A DNA stretch of 64,000 nt from Sinorhizobium sp. B11. Lineage in GTDB: Bacteria > Pseudomonadota > Alphaproteobacteria > Rhizobiales > Rhizobiaceae. Position numbers and translations under genes: made by a program. Shown one piece after another: positions 34,227 to 43,252 of the stretch. The notes beneath the pieces were generated by a model. That model saw only the letters and a program-made list of their open reading frames with translations, was not told where the DNA came from and ran no database searches. Every line of letters starts with the position of its first letter. Positions within the stretch are counted from its first letter, which is position 1. The DNA is taken from positions 471,552 to 535,551 of the forward strand of contig CP091035.1 in assembly GCA_039725955.1 (NCBI GenBank). Reading direction: 5' to 3'.

Positions 34227-35309
34227 ATGACCGAACCGGACCTGAGGAATACTGATGATTTCCAAGACTTCCTCCGGCTTTCCAGCCGGATCGGAAGCGA
34301 TATCCTCAAGACACAGGGCGCTGGCGGTAATACGTCGATCAAGAGAGACGGCGTCATGTGGGTGAAGGCATCGGGCACCTGGCTTTCCAAAGCCAATGCT
34401 CAAGACATCATGGTTCCGGTAGTTGTGGAACCGTTGGTTGCCGCTCTTCGGGAAGGTGATCCTCGCGCGGAGAAGTCCACCGACTTCGTGGTTTCGAAAC
34501 TGAACTCCAGCGGACTGCGACCATCGATCGAAACCAGTTTTCACGCAGCTCTCAAAAGTCCGGTGGTTGCGCACTACCACTGCGTAAATGCAATCGCACT
34601 TGCCGTCCTGGAAGACCGCGAGGCACTGCTTGCCGCACGCATGAATGGCCTGCCCGACATCAAGTGGGTAACAATACCCTACAGGCGACCAGGCACTCCT
34701 CTTGCGAAGGAGATCGATAAGGCTGCCGCGTCAAATCCGGACGTGTTGATCCTCTTCAATCACGGCATTATCGTTTGCGGTGATACCGTCGAGGAAGTGG
34801 AAAGTCGCATTGAGCGAATCAGCTCTGCGCTGTCCAGCGAGCCACGCGAAACCAACACACCCGATATCGACGCCCTCTCGGCGATTGCGAAGGGTTCCGG
34901 CTTTCACGTTGCTCGAGACGTCGATAGCCACGCGGTCGCGATATCGGAAGCCAATAGGGAGATCGCGCTCGGCGGCTCCCTATACCCGGATCACGTAATA
35001 TTCCTCGGAACGGAAATTGGTGTCCTTCCCCAAGGGCAAAGCGCGGCGGATTTCGAGGCGGCTCTGCACAATGAGGGCCGTGACGTGTCTAAGATGTTGC
35101 TCGTCCCCGGCAAAGGGATACTGCTGTCCAGCACGCTGACGGCGGGCGGGGAAGTAATGGCACGCTGCCTGGCGGAAGTGGTCGGCCGGGTACCGATGAG
35201 GAAGAAGGTCGAATATCTGTCACAGGGCGATGAATACGAACTTACCCATTGGGAGGCCGAGCAATATCGCCAAGCGCTCGATAGAGGATCGGTGAGGCAG
35301 TCCGCGTGA
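34227..35309 (+). CDS. Class II aldolase/adducin-family protein
   Basis: A 360-residue protein with AGGAGG eight bases before ATG 34227. GAGGNTSIKRDGVMWVKASG is the class II aldolase phosphate site, VVAHYHCVNAIALAVL carries zinc-binding histidines and LILFNHGIIVCGDTVEEV a further one. It is longer than fuculose- or ribulose-phosphate aldolases (about 215 residues) and resembles the aldolase half of RhaD-type bifunctional proteins without the dehydrogenase. It should split a ketose 1-phosphate into dihydroxyacetone phosphate and an aldehyde. Confidence 0.85.
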   Translation: MTEPDLRNTDDFQDFLRLSSRIGSDILKTQGAGGNTSIKRDGVMWVKASGTWLSKANAQDIMVPVVVEPLVAALREGDPRAEKSTDFVVSKLNSSGLRPSIETSFHAALKSPVVAHYHCVNAIALAVLEDREALLAARMNGLPDIKWVTIPYRRPGTPLAKEIDKAAASNPDVLILFNHGIIVCGDTVEEVESRIERISSALSSEPRETNTPDIDALSAIAKGSGFHVARDVDSHAVAISEANREIALGGSLYPDHVIFLGTEIGVLPQGQSAADFEAALHNEGRDVSKMLLVPGKGILLSSTLTAGGEVMARCLAEVVGRVPMRKKVEYLSQGDEYELTHWEAEQYRQALDRGSVRQSA

Positions 35310-36586
35310 ACAGGCAAGTTGGCCCAGCCGTCGCCCTCGGCATCGATATCGGCACGTCCGGTGCTCGCGCAGCAGCTGTCGACCGCGCCGGAAATGCCGT
35401 CGCTTTCGCGGCCGCGCCGTTCAGGTCGCCGGACGAACTGCGACAACCGGCCTCTTGGTGGAACAGGGCCAAGGAAGCAGTCGAAGGGCTCTCGGAAAAA
35501 GCGGACCTAGGCTCGATCGAGGGCATAGCCGTCGACGGAACAAGCGGGACCGTACTTTCGCTGGATAGCTCAAATGAGCCGACAGGCTCAGTCTTAATGT
35601 ACAACGACCCCTGTCCCGATCAGGCGGTTGTCGAACGCATTGCAGACAAGGCTCCGATGGGCAGCGCGGCGGTGGGAGCAAATTCGGGCCTCGCAAGAGC
35701 AATACATCTGTCTCATGCGAAAGGTGCCGCCGCCATCGTACACCAAGCTGACTGGATATCGATGAAACTCGGCTGCCCAGCGCGTTTCAGTGACGAAAAC
35801 AATGCGCTGAAAACAGGCTTTGACCTGGAGATTGAGAGTTGGCCAGATTGGATCGAAGCGGCAGGAATGGATACGACCAAGCTGCCTATCGTACACCGAG
35901 CAGGTAAGAGAACCGCTCCGATCGAAGGCTATGTACGCGAACTCGGACTACCGCAGACCGCCTGGTTTCATGCGGGCACGACCGACGGCTGCGCCTCATT
36001 TCTCGCGACCGGCGCATCGATTACTGGCGACGCCGTGACAGCGCTCGGCTCCACTATCGTGTTGAAACTAGCATCGGATGCTCCGATCAACGCACCGCAA
36101 TACGGCATATACTCGCATCGTGTCGGAGGTTTCTGGCTAGTTGGAGGGGCGTCGAACAGCGGCGGAAATGTCGTGCGCGCCCTGATTGGAGATGACCGGC
36201 TGGATGACCTCACGCAGATGATTGATCCGGCCCGAAAACTCGGGCTGGACTTCTACCCCCTTCTCCGTCCGGGAGAGCGTTTCCCCATCAACGATCCTCA
36301 CTATGCTCCGCGACTAACGCCGAGGCCGGCCGACGACAGTGTGTTTTTCCACGCTATTCTCGAAGGGATGACGGAAATCGAAAGGCTGGGTTACCAGCGG
36401 TTACACGAACTGGGATCGCCAGCATTGAAAAGCCTCAGAACGGTCGGTGGCGGAGCACGAAACCTGGCCTGGAGCAAAATGAGAGCCCTTGCGATGGGCG
36501 TGGAGATGATAGCGGCGAAGTCGATCGAGGCTGCAGTCGGAACAGCTGCGCTTGTGATATCCGAACTGGACAATGCCCATGTCTAA
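35306..36586 (+). CDS. FGGY-family kinase, ribulose/xylulose kinase-like
   Basis: A 426-residue kinase starting at GTG 35306, overlapping the aldolase stop. VALGIDIGTSGARAAAVD is the phosphate loop, and GIAVDGTSGTVLSLD, HAGTTDGCASFLATGA, GSTIVLKLASD and RTVGGGARNLAWSKM follow the FGGY order. The short form resembles D-ribulokinases of cyanobacteria and plants. It is the second FGGY kinase of the island and not closely similar to the first. Confidence 0.87.
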   Translation: MNRQVGPAVALGIDIGTSGARAAAVDRAGNAVAFAAAPFRSPDELRQPASWWNRAKEAVEGLSEKADLGSIEGIAVDGTSGTVLSLDSSNEPTGSVLMYNDPCPDQAVVERIADKAPMGSAAVGANSGLARAIHLSHAKGAAAIVHQADWISMKLGCPARFSDENNALKTGFDLEIESWPDWIEAAGMDTTKLPIVHRAGKRTAPIEGYVRELGLPQTAWFHAGTTDGCASFLATGASITGDAVTALGSTIVLKLASDAPINAPQYGIYSHRVGGFWLVGGASNSGGNVVRALIGDDRLDDLTQMIDPARKLGLDFYPLLRPGERFPINDPHYAPRLTPRPADDSVFFHAILEGMTEIERLGYQRLHELGSPALKSLRTVGGGARNLAWSKMRALAMGVEMIAAKSIEAAVGTAALVISELDNAHV

Positions 36587-37418
36587 GCCGCAACCCACTG
36601 ACTTGGCTCAGTTGAAGCACGCCTATGACGTTTTCTTCATCGATCAGTTCGGCGTCCTCAGAGACGATACCGGCCCCTACGAAGGCGCGGCTGATGCTCT
36701 GGCAATTCTGGCATCGTCGGGCAAGACAATCGTCATCCTTTCCAACTCCGGAAGAAGTGGCGAGTACAATTCCGAGCGGCTCATCAAGCTCGGCTTTGCA
36801 GCGAACAGCTTTGACTTCTTCGTCACCTCGGGGGATGTCGCGTTCGAGATTCTATCGCGGCCGGAAAACGTGATTGCCAAGGGCTCCCGTTGTCTGACGA
36901 TCTCCAGCGGCGGCGACAGCAACCTCGCGGATCGGCTTGGGCTGCGATCAGTGGAAACCGGATCGGCGGCCGAGATCGTTATCGTCTCAGGTAGCGAAGC
37001 CGAACAGATCTCGATGGAACACTACCAAGTCCTGTTACGCCCTGCCGCTCAAAATGGCATCCCGTGCTACTGTACGAACCCTGATATACACAAATTGCAC
37101 AACGGTGCCCTTGCGCCGGGTGCCGGTAGCATCGCCAAGCTCTACGAGACGATGGGAGGATCAGTTATCTGGCTTGGGAAACCCTATCCCGATATTTATG
37201 AGCACGCATTGAGGCTTGCAGGCGTGACAGAGACGCGGCGCGTTGTCTGCATTGGGGACAGCATCGAACACGATATCTTGGGCGCAAAATCAGTCGGCCT
37301 GGACTCGGTACTTGTGCGGACAGGGATCTTAGCCGACGCGACCGATGAGCAACTTCAAGAAATCTGCAATATGGTCGGCGCTGATCCAACATACACGATG
37401 ATACGCTTTGGCGCTTGA
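36573..37418 (+). CDS. HAD-superfamily class IIA hydrolase
   Basis: A 281-residue phosphatase-like protein of the NagD/TIGR01459 group. Motif I FFIDQFGVLRD has Gln where most HAD phosphatases have DxD, as in many TIGR01459 members; motif II is IVILSNSGR; later GKPYPDIYEHAL and CIGDSIEHDILGAKSVG supply Lys and acidic residues. It overlaps the kinase by 14 bp and ends the plus-strand operon. Starts at 36573 and 36579 are both possible. It may dephosphorylate a dead-end sugar phosphate. Confidence 0.85.
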   Translation: MPMSKPQPTDLAQLKHAYDVFFIDQFGVLRDDTGPYEGAADALAILASSGKTIVILSNSGRSGEYNSERLIKLGFAANSFDFFVTSGDVAFEILSRPENVIAKGSRCLTISSGGDSNLADRLGLRSVETGSAAEIVIVSGSEAEQISMEHYQVLLRPAAQNGIPCYCTNPDIHKLHNGALAPGAGSIAKLYETMGGSVIWLGKPYPDIYEHALRLAGVTETRRVVCIGDSIEHDILGAKSVGLDSVLVRTGILADATDEQLQEICNMVGADPTYTMIRFGA

Positions 37419-37804
37419 ACTCAACCTGAAGGTCATATGGGCGTGACTGCCGCGCGACAGCCGGCCGCTTATGCGCGCGGTCGATGATGAAATCTGGCCT
37501 TGGGCTTGCGGGTGATGGCCTCGTCGAACCAGACGACCAACTGATTTGTCCGTATGGGGGTGCCTAAAGTCAGGCATACGGACAAACCAGCGGATAGCGG
37601 TAAATTAGTACATGTGGCCTCAACTCCAACCCCCAAATATTAGCGGGGTCAGTCTTGCGGGATTCAGGAGTTAACGAGCGCGCGTCTCTGCCCGGGACAC
37701 GAGAATTTAGGCTTTTCGTTAGCCTCACTTGAATACCAAGCTTGCCTAAGCGCCCCAACCGCATCTCGAGCCTTAGTTGGCACACGGCGTTAAGTTTCTC
37801 TTGG
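37419..37804. other. Intergenic region with an inverted repeat
   Basis: TTTGTCCGTATG (37545-37556) and CATACGGACAAA (37575-37586) are perfect 12-bp inverted repeats, with a competing TGCCT/AGGCA pair between them. The element has no T-tract and could be an IS end, operator or RNA switch. No gene is supported here. Confidence 0.45.
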
Positions 37805-37993
37805 TCATTGTTCCCTTAACGACAGATGTGCATTTAAGCTGACGCCTGGGAGCGCGGCCTCAGAGACAATCGAAAAAGTGGCGATCCCGGCTTCGCGCGC
37901 GGCTCGGAGAAGAGCCTGGCGCAATCCTTCTGCACTGATTTCGCCGGTTGTTGCGTCAACCTGAGGTAATGAGCGTCCTTCGAGTGTCGGCAT
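37805..37993 (-). CDS. Possible small hypothetical protein
   Basis: A 62-residue frame (MPTLEGRSLPQVDATTGEIS, then AEGLRQALLRAAREAGIATF) with helical, protein-like composition. I do not recognise it, and no good ribosome binding site is present, so it could be a fragment. Confidence 0.35.
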   Translation of the reverse strand: MPTLEGRSLPQVDATTGEISAEGLRQALLRAAREAGIATFSIVSEAALPGVSLNAHLSLREQ

Positions 37994-38021
37994 TGATCTG
38001 ACAGCCTCCGAGATGCAAGCA

Positions 38022-38237
38022 CTAAAGCGATCTCAGTAAGAGATCACTTATCGACTCAGCCGCTGCAAAACAGCTGAACCTGCCGTCGCGGAGGTCCTTT
38101 ACGTTCGCATCAGTCAAGGCTCTATCCTCCGCCGGTCGACGCCAGTCCAATTCCTGCTGCGTAACCATCTCGCTAGCCGGGGCGTTGACGGAAGCCTTCA
38201 GGTCACGGGTTGCTTCTCGGACCAGGCCGCCCAGCAT
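38022..38237 (-). CDS. Possible small hypothetical protein
   Basis: A 71-residue frame (MLGGLVREATRDLKASVNAP, later WRRPAEDRALTDANVKDLRD) on the same strand as its small neighbour. Composition is protein-like, but no family is recognised and the region otherwise looks degraded. Confidence 0.3.
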   Translation of the reverse strand: MLGGLVREATRDLKASVNAPASEMVTQQELDWRRPAEDRALTDANVKDLRDGRFSCFAAAESISDLLLRSL

Positions 38238-38722
38238 GGCCGCAAATGGATCGGTATAGACCCGATGGGCAAATGTTGTTGCTCATGTCGTCGGACATCC
38301 TCTGCTTTGCCCTGTCCTTTCAATGCCATTTCGACTGGACGACGCCGGCATGTGAATAATGGAGAGCCGCCCTGACGCCGTTTGGAACATTGGTGTTGCT
38401 TGTCGGTTGATCGGTCGGATCGCGCGGCTAGTCTATCAACCCAGACTCTGCTGCCCAGCAGGCGTCGTGTGATCCACTTCCTGTTGGTTCCGATAACTTA
38501 CCCCCGCTTGGGCGGGCTACCGTGCTTCCTTCTGGGAACCCGGAAGAGATCCGAGTTCCGCGTCTTCCGACATTTCGTCAACACCGGATGGTGACAACCT
38601 CATTCTTGCTTCGAAAACCGACATCGCCAACGGCTTTCCCTATACTGACGCCGTTGTCCGACTTGAAGACTGTATGCCGGAAACAACACGATAGAACTCG
38701 TCACACGGGCGCCCCACGGCGA
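38238..38722. other. Degraded region with a C-terminal fragment
   Basis: A plus-strand frame from about 38500 to the TAG at 38692 reads AGYRASFWEPGRDPSSASSD and TPDGDNLILASKTDIANGFP, ending LEDCMPETTR. A stop lies just upstream, so this looks like the tail of a lost gene. It is not recognised. Confidence 0.35.
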
Positions 38723-39553
38723 TTAGGACGCCTTGAGTATCCTGAAGCCCTCGATTTCCTTTACCAGGGGCAAGTGTGACCAGCGGTCGTTATCGTGCAT
38801 CATGATCAATCGGGACATGTCGCCTGCAATCTCCTCGTTGATGCGATCCATGGTTTCCAACTGCTTCCAGATGCTACCGATACCATTGTTGAGCGGTGCG
38901 AAAACGCCGTCGTGATTGTTGCCGGTGAGGTTGAGCTTCGAATATATGCAATCGCCCGCTGCCAGCAATCGTCCGCGGGCGGTTTCAACGATCACGAACT
39001 GCTGGCCGAGCGTATGCCCCTCGCCGAGGCGGACATGAATGCCAGGCAGGATGTTGTCCTTGTCACCATCGACCAGCACCAAACGGTGTTCGACGGCCGC
39101 GTCGAAAGCCGAGCGCATGTTGTCGGGGTTTATGATAGCCGTTAGAAATCCGTACTGTGGCGGCAAGGCCATCGCTTCGTTCCAGGAGAGCCATTCGCGC
39201 TTCTGGATGAAGATCCGTGCCTTGGTAAAGGCTGAGATCGAACCCATGTGGTCGAAATGGGCGTGGCTGAGCACGATATCGGTGATATCGCCTGCTTTGA
39301 CACCAAGCTCTTCAAGCATGCGCACAGGCGAGATCCAGTCGGGAATGCCGAACTTCTTTGAAAACTCTGCACCGCTCCCTTCGTTGAGAAAGCCGGTGTC
39401 GATCAGAACGTTCTTGTCACCGTTCTGAGCCAAGACAAAGCCAAAAGGAAGGTCAAGAACTGTCGATGGCGGGGCACCGTTGACGAGGTCGATCAGCGGC
39501 TGGTCTTTTGACCGTGCGAATTCGATGACGTGGACGTCCCAAAGATCGGACAT
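38723..39553 (-). CDS. MBL-fold hydrolase, AHL-lactonase-like
   Basis: A 276-residue metallo-beta-lactamase-fold enzyme with the zinc motif SHAHFDHMGS (His97, His99, Asp101, His102) and further ligands in GEGHTLGQ and AGDCIYSK. The overall pattern resembles AttM/AiiA N-acyl-homoserine lactonases. It is the last gene of a sugar importer operon, so a sugar-lactone or other ester substrate is as likely as a quorum signal. Confidence 0.85.
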   Translation of the reverse strand: MSDLWDVHVIEFARSKDQPLIDLVNGAPPSTVLDLPFGFVLAQNGDKNVLIDTGFLNEGSGAEFSKKFGIPDWISPVRMLEELGVKAGDITDIVLSHAHFDHMGSISAFTKARIFIQKREWLSWNEAMALPPQYGFLTAIINPDNMRSAFDAAVEHRLVLVDGDKDNILPGIHVRLGEGHTLGQQFVIVETARGRLLAAGDCIYSKLNLTGNNHDGVFAPLNNGIGSIWKQLETMDRINEEIAGDMSRLIMMHDNDRWSHLPLVKEIEGFRILKAS

Positions 39554-39562
39554 CGTAAACTC

Positions 39563-40558
39563 CTAACGTTGCGAAAGAATGCGGCCGAGGCTTGATAGAC
39601 CGACCGCAATGATCAGGATGGCGCCCTGAAAGATGTATTGCGAATAGGTCGGCGCGCCGAAGATGTTCAGCCCGTTGAAACCGAAGGCTATGATCAATGC
39701 CCCTATGAACGTTCCGAACACATGAAATTCTCCGTCGCGCAACGTCGCCGAGCCAAGGAAGACCGCCGCAAAGGCCGTCAGCAGATAGGGATCTGCTGCA
39801 CTCGTCGTGCCGCTCCCGAGGCGCGAGGCCAAGAGAATGCCGGTCAAGGCCGCGCACATGCCGGAAATGACGAAGCCTAAAATCTTGACGCGGTCGACAT
39901 TGATGCCGGCGAGCCTGGCCGCGGACGGGTTGCCGCCGACGGCCTGGATTTCCTGGCCGAGTGCCGTTCGCTCCACGAGAATCCAGAGGGCGCCGAGCAC
40001 GACGACCATGATGACGATGTTATTCGGGATGCCGAACAGAAAACGTCCGAGTGATACCTGCAGAAATGCCTCAGGCACGCCGGCGGTGATGGGAACACCT
40101 GCCGAGTAGGCAAAGGACAGGCCTGTCAGGATGGTGCCGACACCGAGCGTTGCAATAACCGAGTTGACCTTGACCTTGGTGACGATAAGCCCGTTGACGA
40201 GGCCGATCAGGCCGCCGAGCAGGATGACGATCAGGATCGCCACGCCGATCGGCAGTTTGCTGGAGACGATCAACCCTGTTACCAGCACGCCGTGCAGTGA
40301 AGCGGCAAAACCGATGGAGAGATCGAGTTCGCCAACGATTACCGCAAGCGTCAGGCCACCGGCGATGATCATCGCGAGCGATGTCTGGTTCAGCACATTG
40401 GTGAAATTATAGATCGTCGGAAAGGCGCGCGGCGACAGGATCGAAAAGGCAACGATCATCGCCAGCAGGCCGATAATCGTGGCATAACGGGCAAAAGCGC
40501 CGAGCGCTTGTTTTGCGCCTGGAGAAAGACTGCGGGTCGAAACGGCCAGATCGCTCAT
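39563..40558 (-). CDS. Sugar ABC transporter permease (RbsC type)
   Basis: A 331-residue BPD_transp_2 permease; the start at 40558 removes an unlikely 17-residue extension. GELDLSIGFAASLHGVLVTG and AAVFLGSATLRDGEFHVFGT are diagnostic, and 8-10 membrane helices are apparent. It is encoded next to its ATPase, with a 1-bp gap. Confidence 0.92.
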   Translation of the reverse strand: MSDLAVSTRSLSPGAKQALGAFARYATIIGLLAMIVAFSILSPRAFPTIYNFTNVLNQTSLAMIIAGGLTLAVIVGELDLSIGFAASLHGVLVTGLIVSSKLPIGVAILIVILLGGLIGLVNGLIVTKVKVNSVIATLGVGTILTGLSFAYSAGVPITAGVPEAFLQVSLGRFLFGIPNNIVIMVVVLGALWILVERTALGQEIQAVGGNPSAARLAGINVDRVKILGFVISGMCAALTGILLASRLGSGTTSAADPYLLTAFAAVFLGSATLRDGEFHVFGTFIGALIIAFGFNGLNIFGAPTYSQYIFQGAILIIAVGLSSLGRILSQR

Positions 40559-40559
40559 G

Positions 40560-42107
40560 TCAGTTCCTTTCATTGCCGTCGAAAGCATAACTGGCTTCGA
40601 CGAGTGCATTGCGGGTGATGCCGGCGCCGGTCAGTTCCCGCACAATGCGGCCTTCCGCCATGACGAGAACGCGGTCGCAGAGGTCGGGCAATTCATCGGG
40701 CTCCGAGGACACGACGATGACCGCCATGCCGCGCGCGGCCAATTCCCGGATCAGCCGGTGTATATCTGCCCGGGCACCGATATCGACGCCCCTGGTCGGC
40801 TCGTCGAGAATGAGGATTTTCGGCAAGCGCAAAAGCCACCGGCCAATCACCACCTTCTGCTGGTTGCCGCCGGAGAGCAGGCCGACCGGCGTCTCGATCG
40901 ACTGCGCCTTGATCGAGAGGTCGCGGACGGTTTGCGACGAAAGATCTGCGCGGCGACGATAATCGATCAACGGCAGCGCTGGATTGCGGATGATATTGGT
41001 GAGATTGGAGAGCTGCAGATTGAAGGCGACGCTCTTTGTCAGGAGCAGCCCATCGGCGCGACGCTCTTCCGGCACCAGCCCGAGCCCCGCCTTAACCGCC
41101 TGTGCAGGTGTCTTCGGCAGAAAGGACTGGCCGTCCAGCGTCATCTGCCCCGCATCGGCGCGATCGGCGCCATAAATCAGCCGGATCAACTCCGTGCGCC
41201 CGGCGCCGACAAGGCCGCCTATGCCAAGCACTTCGCCGCGATGCAGTTCAAAGGAAACATCCTTCACCTTCGGCAGCCGGCTCAGCCCCGATACCGAAAG
41301 CATCGCTTCCTTCCGCACATAATGTTTTTCGTGGCTGAGATTTTCGACCACGCCGCCGACAATCGCTTCGACAAGAGCGGCGCGCGTGAGGTTCGGTCTG
41401 TCGATGACAGTCACGAAATTGCCGTCGCGGAAGACGGTGACAGCGGCACACAGCCTTAGGATCTCGTCGAGCCTGTGTGAGACATAAAGGATCGAAACAC
41501 CCGTATCCCGCAAGTCCTCAATGATCTTGAAGAGCTTTTCGCTTTCTGCGGCCGAAAGCGATGCGGTTGGCTCATCCATGACGATCAGCCGCGCTTTGCG
41601 CATCAGCGCCCGGCAGATATTGATCAGCCAGTTTTCCGCCGTCGAGAGGTCCTTCACCTTGGCGTTCAGTGGAGCAACTATGCCGACACGTCGGGCGACC
41701 GGCTCGACATCGCGCGCAATCGCTGTCCAGTCGACAATCCCGAACCTAGTCTTTTTCGGCAGGCCCAGCATGATGTTTTCCAGGACGGTCATTCCGGGAA
41801 TGAAAGCGAGCTCCTGATGGATGAAATTCATGCCGAGATCAGTCGCGACCGCCGGGCTGGCGACGGCGACCGGGTTGCCGTCGATCAACACCTCCCCAGC
41901 ATCGGCATAGGTGAGACCGGCAAGAACCTTGATCAGCGTCGATTTTCCGGCGCCATTTGCACCGACGAGGCCGTGGATTTCTCCGGCACGGAGCGTCAGC
42001 GACACGCCCCTTAACGCCTGGACGCCGCCATAGGTTTTCCGGACATCACGGGCAACAAGAAACGGAGGCGTTAAAGACGCCTCCTTTTCCGGGTTGGACG
42101 CAAGCAT
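40560..42107 (-). CDS. Sugar ABC transporter ATPase (RbsA type, two domains)
   Basis: A 515-residue double ATPase. Domain 1 has GANGAGKST and LIVMDEPTASLS; its signature motif is replaced by DLSTAENWLINICRAL. Domain 2 has GLVGAGRTE, LSGGNQQKVVIGRWLL and ILILDEPTRGVDIG. The start at 42107 has GGAAGAG upstream. It powers the second sugar importer of the window. Confidence 0.93.
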   Translation of the reverse strand: MLASNPEKEASLTPPFLVARDVRKTYGGVQALRGVSLTLRAGEIHGLVGANGAGKSTLIKVLAGLTYADAGEVLIDGNPVAVASPAVATDLGMNFIHQELAFIPGMTVLENIMLGLPKKTRFGIVDWTAIARDVEPVARRVGIVAPLNAKVKDLSTAENWLINICRALMRKARLIVMDEPTASLSAAESEKLFKIIEDLRDTGVSILYVSHRLDEILRLCAAVTVFRDGNFVTVIDRPNLTRAALVEAIVGGVVENLSHEKHYVRKEAMLSVSGLSRLPKVKDVSFELHRGEVLGIGGLVGAGRTELIRLIYGADRADAGQMTLDGQSFLPKTPAQAVKAGLGLVPEERRADGLLLTKSVAFNLQLSNLTNIIRNPALPLIDYRRRADLSSQTVRDLSIKAQSIETPVGLLSGGNQQKVVIGRWLLRLPKILILDEPTRGVDIGARADIHRLIRELAARGMAVIVVSSEPDELPDLCDRVLVMAEGRIVRELTGAGITRNALVEASYAFDGNERN

Positions 42108-42138
42108 TGCTTCTCTTCCGATCCTGTCCGAAGCCGGC

Positions 42139-43080
42139 CTACTGGACCGCATCGGGATGTTGTTTGAGGAAGTCCGCCACAGTATCCTTGGTGATCAGCA
42201 CTGCCGGCACCTCGACAGCCTGCGGCTTCCAGTCCGCGCCGGCCGTTTTGATGTCCGCCAGCAGCTTAATCATATTGTAGCCTTCGGTGTAACTGTCCTC
42301 CCATGCGGTCGCGGTCATGTGACCGTTCCTGATATTTTCGATCGCCTGCGCGTTGCCGTTAACGCCATAGACCATCACGTCATCGCGCCCCTGAGAGCGA
42401 AGCGAGCCGATTGCGCCGATTGCCGGATCGTCCCAGCAACCCCAGATCGCCAGCTTTCCTTCTCCCGGAGGATGAGAAGCAAGCCACGCATTGGCATATT
42501 GGGCGCCATCCTCGATATAGCCGGGGATGCGCACCTCGTTCTTCGTCACCTTGATGTCCGGGTGGCTTTCCAGCATCTTGTCCATCAGCGTTTCGCGGTT
42601 TCGGCAGACCTCGCCGGTGCGGTAGGTGAGTGCTAGAAGTTCGCCCTTGCCGCCCATATCGTCGATCATCTTCTGGATGACCGGCTCGGCAATCGGCGCG
42701 CCGGAACCGTTGGTCGCCGCCACGCTCAACCCGAGCCCGCCGCCCCATGTGACGACCGGGATATTAGCCTGCTTGGCCGCATCAAGGCCGGCTCCGATCG
42801 AAGATGCAGGAAAGACGAGATCGGCGATCGCAAAGGCACCTCGCTGCACAAAATTCTGGATGGCCGCATTTGCCTGGTCGGCGCTGCCCGCAGCATCGAC
42901 GACGGAGACTTCATACCCGAGCTCTGCGGCAGCCTTCTTGGCGCCATTGATATAGCGGACATTATTTGCCTCGGTTGCCGCAATCGAAACGAGACCAACC
43001 AGCGGCTTGTCGGCCGCATGCACTGGCACAGCCGCGAGCGTTGCAGCCGCGAGCACAATACCCAAAGAAACGAAGTTCAT
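42139..43080 (-). CDS. Sugar ABC transporter periplasmic binding protein
   Basis: A 313-residue periplasmic protein with a signal peptide (LGIVLAAATLAAVPVHAADK) and GGAGG before the ATG at 43080. VGLVSIAATEANNVRYINGA and DLVFPASSIGAGLDAAKQAN fit Peripla_BP_4. The ligand is unknown. Two cysteines (EVCRNR and WGCWDD) could form a disulfide. Confidence 0.9.
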   Translation of the reverse strand: MNFVSLGIVLAAATLAAVPVHAADKPLVGLVSIAATEANNVRYINGAKKAAAELGYEVSVVDAAGSADQANAAIQNFVQRGAFAIADLVFPASSIGAGLDAAKQANIPVVTWGGGLGLSVAATNGSGAPIAEPVIQKMIDDMGGKGELLALTYRTGEVCRNRETLMDKMLESHPDIKVTKNEVRIPGYIEDGAQYANAWLASHPPGEGKLAIWGCWDDPAIGAIGSLRSQGRDDVMVYGVNGNAQAIENIRNGHMTATAWEDSYTEGYNMIKLLADIKTAGADWKPQAVEVPAVLITKDTVADFLKQHPDAVQ

Positions 43081-43121
43081 AGCTTTCCTCCCAATCCCAC
43101 CGCCGATGTTCAGCAAACGTC

Positions 43122-43137
43122 AGCTAACCGTTTCGCT
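43122..43137. promoter_or_regulatory. LacI-type operator, left copy
   Basis: AGCTAACCGTTTCGCT is the inverted copy, with one mismatch, of the site at 43218-43233. It lies 42 bp upstream of the binding-protein gene. Confidence 0.65.
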
Positions 43138-43217
43138 AACATTCTTGATTTCTCGTGAATCCGCAAGTATTTTTGCCGAATATCTGGACAAATTTACGGA
43201 TTTGCCGCAAGCATTCC

Positions 43218-43233
43218 AGCGAAACGATTAGCT
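43218..43233. promoter_or_regulatory. LacI-type operator, right copy
   Basis: AGCGAAACGATTAGCT lies 20 bp before the divergent lacI-family gene. Together with the left copy 80 bp away it could support a looped repressor complex controlling both directions. Confidence 0.65.
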
Positions 43234-43252
43234 GGATTGGTCCCGACCGCGA

